Of a stretch of 64,000 nucleotides of DNA, positions 35,205 through 42,497 are shown piece after piece (position 1 is the first letter of the stretch; each line of letters opens with the position of its first letter). Under the pieces are notes generated by a model, which worked only from the letters and a program-made list of their open reading frames with translations, made no database searches and was not told the DNA's origin. This stretch comes from Streptomyces sp. JH14 (GTDB taxonomy: Bacteria > Actinomycetota > Actinomycetes > Streptomycetales > Streptomycetaceae), in the NCBI RefSeq assembly GCF_029428675.1, contig NZ_JAJNEL010000001.1, positions 2,852,001 to 2,916,000 on the forward strand, given 5' to 3'. Both the position numbers and the translations under genes were made by a program.

Positions 35205-35289
35205 CGGACCTGGTCGAACCTTTCTGACGGCGACGTCAGCACACCGACCCGATCCTGCGCGCCTCCCGGAACACTCGCCGCGCCCTGCC

Positions 35290-35475
35290 AGGGCCTGTCC
35301 GGCGGATCAGGTCGGAGGGAAGGGCGGCATCTGCAAAGCGCAGGTGAGCGGGGTCTGGCGCGCTCAGCTGCAAGGCGGAGGAGGGCGTCGACGCGGAGCG
35401 TCGGCAACCGACGACAACGCCGCAGATGGGCGCGCCAGACCCGGCGTCTCCGACATGATCCGCCGGACAGGCCCT
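35290..35475. mobile_element. MITE-like element, 186 bp
   Basis: Bounded by 28-base terminal inverted repeats with one mismatch, starting AGGGCCTGTCCGGCGGATCA. Inside lies a second inverted repeat (GGGTCTGGCGCGC and its complement). It has no coding capacity. I recall similar sequences scattered in many Streptomyces genomes, which fits a miniature transposable element. Confidence 0.7.
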
Positions 35476-35487
35476 AAGGGCCTGACG

Positions 35488-35530
35488 CCCTGAAGCGGGT
35501 GTCGCAGGTTCGAATCCTGCCGGGGCACCA
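35488..35530 (+). repeat. tRNA-Arg 3' end, copy 5 (attachment-site remnant)
   Basis: Matches the tRNA 3' end from CCTGAAGCGGG to GGGGCACCA, with one G missing. A hairpin follows at 35541-35564. Confidence 0.88.
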
Positions 35531-35730
35531 GTACAAAAGACCCCGGACCGATCATGGTCCGGGGCCCTTGGCATCCACGTTTGATCCCCAGCCGTCGCCT
35601 GGCCCGAACACGGCGGACTCAGGGGCGCGGCCTCGGCGCATGTGCGGCGCAGTCATCGGGGCGCGGACGACACCTGACGCATACGATTCAGGCGTCCAGT
35701 CCGTTATGCGGGTATTTGAGGAGTCGCGCC

Positions 35731-36402
35731 ATGGAGGGAATCGCCGACATGGGAGGCACCCCGGGGTGGGGTCCCGTTCGTCCGCCGCGGCGTGATGAAC
35801 CCGTCTTCGAGGAGCCCTGGCAGCGCCAGGCGTTTGCGCTGGCGATTCTCTCCGGCCGCATCGCGTGCGGCGGCGTCAACACGGACGCCTTCCGGTACGC
35901 GCTGGAGCGACTGGACCGGGCCGCCTACCTGGACGACGGCTACTTCGGCCGCTGGCTCAATGCCGGGGAACTGATGCTCACCGAGAGCGCCATCCTTGCG
36001 CCGGGCGCGATCGACGCCCGCGCCCGCAACCTGCGCGGCGAACGCGTGGAGGAGCCGCCGGTCCCCGAGCCCGCCCGGCCCGACTACGCGCCGACCGCCG
36101 AGGGCTCGCTGCGCTCCGTGGACACCGCGCCGGCCTTCGCTGTCGGCGAGCGCGTACGGGCCAGGGCCATGTCGGTGCCCGGGCACACCCGACTGCCGGG
36201 GTATGTGCGGGGACATACCGGCATGGTCGAGGCCATCCGGCCCGCTTTCGTGCTGCCGGACACCAACGCCCACTTCCAGGGCGAGAACCCGCAGCACGTC
36301 TACTCGGTGCGATTCGACTCACAGGAGCTGTGGGGCGCCGACGCCGAACCCTTCGCACTCACGGTCGAGATGTACGAGAGCTACCTGGAGACCACCTCAT
36401 GA
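35731..36402 (+). CDS. Nitrile hydratase beta subunit
   Basis: Beta subunit of nitrile hydratase, which with the alpha subunit hydrates nitriles to amides in the cytoplasm. 223 residues. Family features: [16 protein letters not shown] at the start, FALAILSGR, and the C-terminal SH3-like half with [36 protein letters not shown] and [14 protein letters not shown] lies before the ATG. The next gene overlaps by four bases (ATGA). The beta-alpha-activator order is that of cobalt-type enzymes. Confidence 0.92.
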   Translation: MEGIADMGGTPGWGPVRPPRRDEPVFEEPWQRQAFALAILSGRIACGGVNTDAFRYALERLDRAAYLDDGYFGRWLNAGELMLTESAILAPGAIDARARNLRGERVEEPPVPEPARPDYAPTAEGSLRSVDTAPAFAVGERVRARAMSVPGHTRLPGYVRGHTGMVEAIRPAFVLPDTNAHFQGENPQHVYSVRFDSQELWGADAEPFALTVEMYESYLETTS

Positions 36403-36995
36403 CCACCACCGGATCAGGCGAACGCCTTTCCCCGGCCCTGCGCACCGAGGCACTCGAGCAACTGCTCACCGAACGGAACCTGCTCGACACGGAGCTGATG
36501 AACGGGATCATCACCACCTACGAGACCAACGTGGGCCCCCTCAACGGCGCCAAGGTCGTCGCCAAGGCGTGGACCGACCCGGAGTACCGGCGACGGCTTC
36601 TCAACGACGGCACCGCGGCCATCAAAGAGCTCGGCTTTTCGGGGCCGCAGGGCGAGCACACCGTCGTCGTGGAGAACACCGCGACCACCCATCACGTGGT
36701 GGTGTGCACGCTGTGCTCCTGCTACCCGTGGCCGGTGCTCGGCCTGCCGCCGAGCTGGTACAAAGACCCCGCCTACCGCGCGCGCGTGGTGAAGGAGCCC
36801 CGCACGGTGCTGTCCGAGATGGGACTCGAACTCGACGACGACGTGCAGATCACCGTCCACGACAGCACGAGTGAGGTGCGCTGGCTGGTCCTGCCCGAGC
36901 GCCCGGCCGGAACCGAGCATCTGTCCGAGGAACAGCTCGTGCCACTGGTGACCCGGGACGCGATGGTCGGCGTGGCCAAGGTGGCGGCACCATGA
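36399..36995 (+). CDS. Nitrile hydratase alpha subunit, cobalt type
   Basis: Catalytic metal-binding subunit, 198 residues. The metal site is [14 protein letters not shown]; Thr in CTLCSC marks cobalt enzymes (iron enzymes have Ser). The second and third Cys would be oxidised to sulfinic and sulfenic acid on maturation. [18 protein letters not shown] and [18 protein letters not shown] are also conserved. Both ends overlap neighbours by ATGA, so beta, alpha and activator are made in step from one message. Confidence 0.93.
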   Translation: MTTTGSGERLSPALRTEALEQLLTERNLLDTELMNGIITTYETNVGPLNGAKVVAKAWTDPEYRRRLLNDGTAAIKELGFSGPQGEHTVVVENTATTHHVVVCTLCSCYPWPVLGLPPSWYKDPAYRARVVKEPRTVLSEMGLELDDDVQITVHDSTSEVRWLVLPERPAGTEHLSEEQLVPLVTRDAMVGVAKVAAP

Positions 36996-37351
36996 CCGCG
37001 CCGCTGGACATCGAAGGCCCGGCCGCTCCACCGCGCTCCAACGGCGAGTTGGTGTTTGCCGAGCCATGGGAGAGCCGCGCCTTCGGCATGGCCGTCAGCC
37101 TGCACCAGGCAGGCGCGTTCACCTGGCAGCAATTCCGGGCCGCACTGATCGCCCGGATCGCGGCCTGGGAGACCGCTCCCGCCCAGGACGAGCCTTACAA
37201 CTACTACCAGCTCTGGCTGGCCGCTCTGGAGGACGTGCTCGTCGGCCTGTGCACCGTGTCCGCGGACGAAGTCACCGCGCGCGCCCATGCCTTGGCGCAA
37301 CGCCCCGCGGGCCACGACCACCGGGACGACCACGATCACCACGCGCACTGA
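36992..37351 (+). CDS. Nitrile hydratase activator / cobalt chaperone
   Basis: Small protein of 119 residues, related to the N-terminal half of the beta subunit ([29 protein letters not shown]). This is the accessory protein of cobalt nitrile hydratases that brings the loaded alpha subunit into the enzyme. The C-terminus is a His/Asp tail, [12 protein letters not shown], well suited to hold cobalt. No cobalt transporter or amidase follows, unlike many known operons, so these must be supplied from elsewhere. Confidence 0.88.
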   Translation: MTAPLDIEGPAAPPRSNGELVFAEPWESRAFGMAVSLHQAGAFTWQQFRAALIARIAAWETAPAQDEPYNYYQLWLAALEDVLVGLCTVSADEVTARAHALAQRPAGHDHRDDHDHHAH

Positions 37352-37419
37352 CCCCGAGGCGCCGCCGGCGCCTCGGGAGCACCACCGCCGGCCCGACGCC
37401 CCTCCACCCGGCCTCGGCC

Positions 37420-37556
37420 AGCGCTCCGACATCCGGATGACCGGGTTCCGCACGCTGTCGCCCGGACAGCAAGTGGACCTGACCTGGGAAGCCTCGGACT
37501 GCAGACGGGGTGGCTACGACTACCGCGGCGTGAGCATCGTGCCTCGGTCGGCCTGA
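37420..37556 (+). pseudogene. Cold shock protein C-terminal fragment
   Basis: About 45 codons: QRSDIRMTGFRTLSPGQQVD, LTWEASDCRRGGYDYRGVSI. This resembles the end of a cold-shock-domain protein of the longer Streptomyces type. The RNA-binding RNP motifs are missing. Confidence 0.5.
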
Positions 37557-38077
37557 CATCCAAACCTGACATCAGCGACGGCGCACGGCCACGGTCCCCG
37601 GCGTTTCACTGCGCCACTGCACCCTCTACCGCGACACGTAATGGCGTCCTCTTGCTCGGACTCCTCAAGCCGCCCACACAGACCGGACGCTTCGGTGCCT
37701 TGTCGAAGAGCCGACCTTTCCGCAATTCGGTCTGCGCGCGGCGCACGGTCAACGCCTCCTCGTCCGGCACGGACTCCATCCCGAAGGTCGAGCACCCGGC
37801 AGGAGACGTCTTGCGCGGCAGGGGCCCGGGCATGGCCAGCGCGATCGCGCACCGGGTTGTCGTCCGCAACAGCCACGACGGCTCGTCACTACTGTGCGCG
37901 ACCTCCTCCACGGGTGAATGGGGGCGTGGGCGCTCCTGGAGAGGGTGAATGAGTGATCGCAATGCCCGACACGGGTCCCTGATGGGAGATGAATCCACTC
38001 CGAATGTACTTTTAGTGCTCATTCGATTGCAGCGGGTAATACAGTTCCGCAATGCAGAGGCCCGGAGGGCAAGATTC
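37557..38077. other. Unrecognised stretch before repeat protein 1
   Basis: 521 bases. Short open frames exist on both strands but none resembles a known protein. The last 130 bases (from 37948) are less GC-rich and probably hold the promoter of the repeat protein gene. Confidence 0.4.
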
Positions 38078-38593
38078 ATGCGCAAGCTCCAGAAGGTCGC
38101 AATCACCGTTGCAGCTGTCGGGGGCCTGGTCGCCCTCGGCGCGGGAAGCGCCTGCGCCGCCGACTACAGCGACTCCCCCTACGGAAGAACTCAGCCACTC
38201 CACGCGACCGACCTGTTGGATGACATGGCGCCGCAAGTGCCGCGACCGGCTGTGAACCAGGCCAACCAGGCCGTCGGTAACGCCGGCAGGACAATCCAGG
38301 TCAACCAGGCAATCGGAAACACCGGCAGGGTCAGCCAGGCCAACCAAGCCGTCGGAAACATCGGCAAGACAATCCAGGTCAACCAGGCAATCGGAAACAC
38401 CGGCAGGGTCAACCAGGCCAACCAAGCCGTCGGAAACATCGGCAGAACGATCCAGGTCAACCAGGCAATCCGAAACACCGGCAAGGTCAACCAGGCCAAC
38501 CAAGCCGTCGGAAACATCGGCAGAACGATCCAGGTCAACCAGGCAATCCGAAACACCATCGCACTCGGCTTCTCGCTCACGCCGGTCCCCTGA
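38078..38593 (+). CDS. Secreted Asn/Gln-repeat protein 1
   Basis: Protein of 171 residues, not recognised as any family. A signal peptide is clear (residues 1-28: MRKLQKVAITVAAVGGLVAL, then ending SACAA). After a spacer of about 30 residues come eight 13-residue units in alternating A and B forms: A is VNQANQAVGNIGR, B is TIQVNQAIGNTGR. The last unit is cut to 11, and a hydrophobic tail IALGFSLTPVP ends the protein. The regular N-Q-x2-Q-A pattern could stack as a beta-solenoid or amyloid, as curlin-type repeats do; this is inference. GGAGGG lies before the ATG. A paralogue follows. Confidence 0.75.
   Translation: MRKLQKVAITVAAVGGLVALGAGSACAADYSDSPYGRTQPLHATDLLDDMAPQVPRPAVNQANQAVGNAGRTIQVNQAIGNTGRVSQANQAVGNIGKTIQVNQAIGNTGRVNQANQAVGNIGRTIQVNQAIRNTGKVNQANQAVGNIGRTIQVNQAIRNTIALGFSLTPVP
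38252..38557 (+). repeat. 39-bp tandem repeat (8 units) in repeat protein 1
   Basis: In-frame repeat of 39 bases; two slightly different units alternate, so the higher period is 78 bases. Units are contiguous, without spacers. Confidence 0.9.
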
Positions 38594-38983
38594 CAGGCGC
38601 AGAGTGCGTCGAGCAGCTTCCAGCAGAGGAACCTGGCGCAGGGTGCGGCCGGTGAGGCCAGCCAGACGAACGTTGCGGATCGGATGCAGTGACCCCGATC
38701 CCGGGCTGAACACGCCGAACCTGCCGATCAGCCTCGACAACGCGAACCCGCCACGGCCTCGTGGCGGGTTTCGTCGGTTTTGGGGTGGGACCGGGACCGG
38801 GGCATGGCGATGACCTGGGGCGACTCGTGGGCCCCGACCATACGGAGCCAGCTGGACGAAATGCTCGCCGGCGGGAGCCAACCGGCCCTGGTCACGCCTG
38901 CGTCACGCGACGGTGATGCCCACCACCCCACGATGACTGGTGCAGGCAAGCGCAAACCCGCTTTCACATGCAAGGAGACCGCC
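38594..38983. other. Intergenic region between the two repeat protein genes
   Basis: 390 bases with the terminator of gene 1 at 38743 and then the promoter region of gene 2. The frame of gene 2 stays open back to about 38780, but the part before 38984 lacks a ribosome site and runs through the one used, so I do not count it as coding. Confidence 0.5.
38743..38773 (+). terminator. Terminator of repeat protein 1
   Basis: Hairpin of ten base pairs (AACCCGCCAC) and a short loop, with TTTT nearby. The same stem sequence is used after repeat protein 2. Confidence 0.7.
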
Positions 38984-40093
38984 ATGGTGATCCGGCATCG
39001 CATACCTCGTCTGATAGGCGCGTCCAGCCTGGCAGCGACGCTTGCTCTCGGAGCAGGCGCGGGGGCCGCCGCAGCAGCACCTCAGGAGGTATCAAAGTCA
39101 GAGACCCCGACCGCGGCACCGACTTTCTGCGGCCAGCAGCCCAGGCCGAACATCTGCCCCCGGGGCACCGTTAACCAGGGGAACCAGGCGATCGGCAACA
39201 CCGGCAGGGTCAACCAGGGCAACCAGGCCATCGGCAACAGGGGCAGGGTCAACCAGGGGAACCAGGCGATCGGCAACACCGGCAGGGTCAACCAGGGCAA
39301 CCAGGCCATCGGCGGCACCGGCAGGGTCAACCAGGGCAACCAGGCCATCGGCAACATCGGTGGAACCAACCAGGGCAACCAGGCCATCGGCAACATCGGT
39401 GGAACCAACCAGGGCAACCAGGCCATCGGCGGCGGCCCCGTGAACCAGGGCAACCAGGCCATCGGCAACACCGGTGGAACCAACCAGGGCAACCAGGCCA
39501 TCGGCGGCGGCCCCGTGAACCAGGGCAACCAGGCCATCGGCGGCGGCGGCCCCGTGAACCAGGGCAACCAGGCCATCGGCAACACCGGTGGAACCAACCA
39601 GGGCAACCAGGCCATTGGCGGCGGCGGCCCCGTGAACCAGGGCAACCAGGCCATCGGCAACACCGGTGGAACCAACCAGGGCAACCAGGCCATCGGCGGC
39701 GGCCCCGTGAACCAGGGCAACCAGGCCATCGGCGGCGGCGGCCCCGTGAACCAGGGCAACCAGGCCATCGGCGGCGGCGGCCCCGTGAACCAGGGCAACC
39801 AGGCCATCGGCGGCGGCGGCCCCGTGAACCAGGGCAACCAGGCCATCGGCGGCGGCGGCCCCGTGAACCAGGGCAACCAGGCCATCGGCGGCTTCGGCGG
39901 AGCCAACCAGGGCAACCAGGCCGTCGGCGGCTTCGGCGGAGCCAACCAGGGCAACCAGGCCGTCGGCGGCTTCGGCGGAGCCAACCAGGGCAACCAGGCC
40001 GTCGGCGGCTTCGGCGGAGCCAACCAGGGCAACCAGGCCGTCGGTGGCTTCGGCGGAGCCAACCAGGGCAACCAGGCCGTCGGCGGCTTCTGA
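38984..40093 (+). CDS. Secreted Asn/Gln-repeat protein 2
   Basis: Protein of 369 residues, paralogue of the product of 38078-38593. A signal peptide covers residues 1-33 (HRIPRLIGASSLAATLALGA). A 28-residue spacer has two Cys (FCGQQPRPNICPRG), then 24 repeat units run to the end. Most have 13 residues, three have 12. The first are VNQGNQAIGNTGR, the middle VNQGNQAIGGGGP, and the last ANQGNQAVGGFGG. Every unit keeps NQGNQA. The whole mature protein is Gly, Asn and Gln, with no enzyme motif, so a structural surface or matrix role is plausible. AAGGAG lies six bases before the ATG. There is no anchor signal. Confidence 0.78.
   Translation: MVIRHRIPRLIGASSLAATLALGAGAGAAAAAPQEVSKSETPTAAPTFCGQQPRPNICPRGTVNQGNQAIGNTGRVNQGNQAIGNRGRVNQGNQAIGNTGRVNQGNQAIGGTGRVNQGNQAIGNIGGTNQGNQAIGNIGGTNQGNQAIGGGPVNQGNQAIGNTGGTNQGNQAIGGGPVNQGNQAIGGGGPVNQGNQAIGNTGGTNQGNQAIGGGGPVNQGNQAIGNTGGTNQGNQAIGGGPVNQGNQAIGGGGPVNQGNQAIGGGGPVNQGNQAIGGGGPVNQGNQAIGGGGPVNQGNQAIGGFGGANQGNQAVGGFGGANQGNQAVGGFGGANQGNQAVGGFGGANQGNQAVGGFGGANQGNQAVGGF
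39170..40090 (+). repeat. 39-bp tandem repeat (24 units) in repeat protein 2
   Basis: Contiguous in-frame array: 20 units of 39 bases, three of 36 and a final one of 33. Adjacent units are nearly identical at base level and change type along the array (Asn-Thr-Gly-Arg, then Gly-Gly-Pro, then Gly-Phe-Gly-Gly), as expected from expansion by slippage or unequal crossing-over. Confidence 0.95.
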
Positions 40094-40127
40094 ACACACC
40101 ACACATGTACCGACCCTCTTCGACAAA

Positions 40128-40161
40128 GCGAACCCGCCACTGGCAACAGTGGCGGGTTCGC
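40128..40161. terminator. Bidirectional terminator after repeat protein 2
   Basis: Perfect 15-base inverted repeat with GCAA loop, between the convergent repeat protein and SARP genes. Confidence 0.8.
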
Positions 40162-40208
40162 AGATGTCCACTACCGAGGACGTCGCGGACGGGCCGTGCC
40201 CTTCGCGG

Positions 40209-40994
40209 TCACTCCTGCACTTTTCCGCCACCGGGGTGCGACCGCCGCAGTTCGGCCACGAGCTGGCGCAGCTGCTGCGTGGGGCAGAGTCCCAACTCGT
40301 TGCGGAGACGCTGCGCGTAGCGTTCGAAGTGGTCCAGCGCCTCGACCAGGTTGCCTTCCGCCAGGTAGGCGCGGATCAGCGAGATCTGGCTGCTCTCCCG
40401 CAGTGGATCTGCCTGGACGGCCGTATGGGCCGCCGTCACCGCCCCGGCGAACTGCTCGGCGTCGATGAGTTCTCCCGCCAGTTTCTCGAGGGCATGGAGT
40501 CGAAGCTGACGCCAATGCTCCGCCTCGAGCAAGGCCCACTCGTCGTACCAGCCGGGCAGCAGATCGGCGGAGAGCTGGTCGACGGTCGCCGCGTTGAGGC
40601 CGAGGTCCTCGGCCGGGACGCCGGGGTCGAGTATGCGTTCGGCCAACGACCGGGCGTGATAGAGGTCGACGGTGACCTCCCGCGCGAGGCGCACCTCGTT
40701 GGGGGAGACGTCCAGTGCTTTCCGGCCGAGGTCGTGCAGGCGTGACAGTGCCGCCCGAAGGTTCGTGTTCGCCCTCTGCTCGGACGCTTCGGGCCAGAGG
40801 CTTCCGGCGATCAAGGTCCGAGGGACAGAGGCGCGGTAGTTGAGCGCGATTGACGCCAGGAGTCGCTTCGAGCCGAGCGGGACTGCCACCGGGACGTCGC
40901 CGACCACGAGGTCGAAACCGCCGAGAAGAGCTATGTGTACGGACGGTCGGCTCTTCACGGCCAGAGAAGAGAAAGCGAGCTCGTTTGAACTCAT
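40209..40994 (-). CDS. SARP/BTAD-type transcriptional regulator
   Basis: Regulator of about 261 residues with an OmpR-like winged HTH at the N-terminus (HIALLGGFDLVVGDVPVAVP, LGSKRLLASIALNYRASVPR, NLRAALSRLHDLG) followed by a bacterial transcriptional activation (BTAD) domain with TPR-like helices (WALLEAEHWRQLRLHALEKL, LGLCPTQQLRQLV). SARPs activate secondary-metabolite or developmental genes by binding direct repeats. The ATG at 40994 has no good ribosome site; a GTG at 41024 is the alternative. It faces the repeat protein genes, which are the nearest possible targets. Confidence 0.8.
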   Translation of the reverse strand: MSSNELAFSSLAVKSRPSVHIALLGGFDLVVGDVPVAVPLGSKRLLASIALNYRASVPRTLIAGSLWPEASEQRANTNLRAALSRLHDLGRKALDVSPNEVRLAREVTVDLYHARSLAERILDPGVPAEDLGLNAATVDQLSADLLPGWYDEWALLEAEHWRQLRLHALEKLAGELIDAEQFAGAVTAAHTAVQADPLRESSQISLIRAYLAEGNLVEALDHFERYAQRLRNELGLCPTQQLRQLVAELRRSHPGGGKVQE

Positions 40995-41239
40995 GTCTGT
41001 GTGATCATTTAGGGATCGGTCCACCCGGGCGCCTGCCGACCGGCAGCAGCACCACTGCCCAAGGATTCGCGATCTTCACCTCCCAACCAGGATCCATGCT
41101 GCTCTGTCCGCCAAGGGTTGTCTAATCGTCCAAATTGTGCTATTAAGCACCCTCTGGTCGTGGACAGCCCAGGCTCAGGGCGCACATCCCGACTCCGGTT
41201 CCTTGCATCCTGGCCCTTACGCCATCGGCTGGCCGCCCG

Positions 41240-41495
41240 TCGCAGCGCACTGACATGCAAGCGCCCCGAAGCACCGCATCCGAGGAGTGGCGCGCGAGCA
41301 GCGCAGCAAGGTCCGCCAGGGGAAGGCCGGCGGTCTCGCGGGCATCATCACCCCGGTTGAACGCTCCACCACTTCGGCGACGTCGCGGCGGAGGACGGAG
41401 AGCAAGTCACCCTGAATCAGTACGCCGGGGAAGCGGCGGCCGGGTGGGCGCACCACCGCGTTGTCACCACCGTCCGTGAGCAGCTCAGCCCCGAC
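41240..41495 (-). pseudogene. DUF6959 family protein remnant
   Basis: Reads RVGAELLTDGGDNAVVRPPG and RRFPGVLIQGDLLSVLRRDV, typical of DUF6959 proteins, then changes frame near 41350 and continues GDDARETAGLPLADLAALLA. The frameshift means no normal product. The function of this family is unknown. Confidence 0.5.
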
Positions 41496-41654
41496 ACGCT
41501 CCCTACGGACATCCGTCCCGGCATCAGGCGACATCAACAGGCGGCACCAACGGCAGCGGACAGAACCGGTATTGAACATTCCTGGGCGGTCGTGTTCCAG
41601 TCGGCCAGCTGCTCCCCGAAGCCCGTCCGCGCGAACTCCCTCAGCGGTTCCGGA

Positions 41655-41676
41655 CGTTGAATTCTGCCGCAGGCAC
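41655..41676 (+). repeat. Decayed tRNA-Arg 3' end, copy 6
   Basis: GTTGAATTCTGCCGCAGGCAC matches the T arm and acceptor of the tRNA with one base missing and a few changes; the GAATTC variant is shared with copy 2. A hairpin follows, as after the other copies. Confidence 0.5.
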
Positions 41677-41712
41677 AACGCGTTCAGACATCGTCCCAGG
41701 GTCTCTCCCCGG

Positions 41713-41753
41713 GCCCTCGTCGGGTGCCGGCGCCGCAGGCACCCGACGAGGGC
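41713..41753. terminator. Terminator after copy 6
   Basis: Perfect 16-base inverted repeat with a nine-base loop. It can also serve the minus-strand gene that ends at 41795. Confidence 0.75.
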
Positions 41754-41794
41754 CTGGTCGGCGCGCGGACGACGGGCCGTCATCGGCGGGTTCG

Positions 41795-42370
41795 CTACCC
41801 GATGCCTCTTTCGGGGTGTGCAGGGCCGGTGTGCCGGGTCTCGCGGATCAGCCGGTACGACTCGCCCGCGAGCCGGATCCGGTCCTCGTCGTCCACATGA
41901 CAGCCGAGGCGTTCCGGAAGGCCGCGCAGATACGCGACGGCGGGGCCGGTGAAGCGGACCCTGCCGTTGCCGAGGTGGGTGATTCCTTCGGGCTCGGCAA
42001 GCGCGGCGAGCCAGACGGCGTGGTCCTGACGCACCTCGGTGGTGTACGCGGCGTCGGAGCCGGCTCCCTGTTCCAGGGCGTACAGCACGTCCCCGTAGCG
42101 AGCATGGTCCAGGACGGCGCGTACGGCCGCGTCGATGCTCAGCAGGCCGGCGTCCACCTGGTCGCAGGCGAAGACGCGGCCGGGGCGGGCCCGGGCGTAC
42201 GCGAACCAGGTTCCCGCACGGGACGGGATGACGTAGCCGACCGGATAGCCGCCGGGGAGGCCGTCGTCCACGCATACGTACACGATCTCGGCGGCATCGC
42301 TCCGCTCCCGGGTGAGGAAGAGCCTCCGCTGTTTCAGCATCGTCGCGAGAGAGCTCTCGATGACGGCCAT
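41795..42370 (-). CDS. Hypothetical protein
   Basis: Protein of 191 residues that I do not recognise. The sequence looks coding: MAVIESSLATMLKQRRLFLT, YVIPSRAGTWFAYARARPGR, DAAYTTEVRQDHAVWLAALA. It has no membrane segment, signal or metal motif. AGGAAGGA lies about nine bases before the ATG at 42370. It is divergent from the large AfsR-like regulator 127 bases away, which may control it. Confidence 0.55.
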   Translation of the reverse strand: MAVIESSLATMLKQRRLFLTRERSDAAEIVYVCVDDGLPGGYPVGYVIPSRAGTWFAYARARPGRVFACDQVDAGLLSIDAAVRAVLDHARYGDVLYALEQGAGSDAAYTTEVRQDHAVWLAALAEPEGITHLGNGRVRFTGPAVAYLRGLPERLGCHVDDEDRIRLAGESYRLIRETRHTGPAHPERGIG

Positions 42371-42497
42371 GTTCGTGTTCCTTCCTCGGGAGGGGCGGCG
42401 GCCGCTCCCCGTCGACGGCCGCCGCTCTTGCAAACCATTCAGGAAGGCGCTGCAATGCGAATGAAATTCTGATGATGCGCGGAGCGGAGGCCTTCGG

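Noticed and set aside
21867..35530. Copies of tRNA-Arg as extra tRNA genes
   Set aside because: Each has only the part from the anticodon loop to the acceptor end; there is no D arm or 5' acceptor strand, so none can fold as a tRNA.
37652..37948. Possible small gene between cold shock fragment and repeat protein 1
   Set aside because: A faint DUF397-like stretch (AHRVVVRNSHD) was seen, but the rest does not fit and no start signal is present.
39170..40090. Possible CRISPR array (regular repeats)
   Set aside because: Units are contiguous, without unique spacers, in frame with a secreted protein, and no cas gene is present.
39082..40231. Long open frames on the minus strand opposite the repeat array
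   Set aside because: They are forced by the periodic sequence of the repeat gene, have no signal or ribosome site, and encode only repeated Trp/Leu/Pro or Ala/Val strings.
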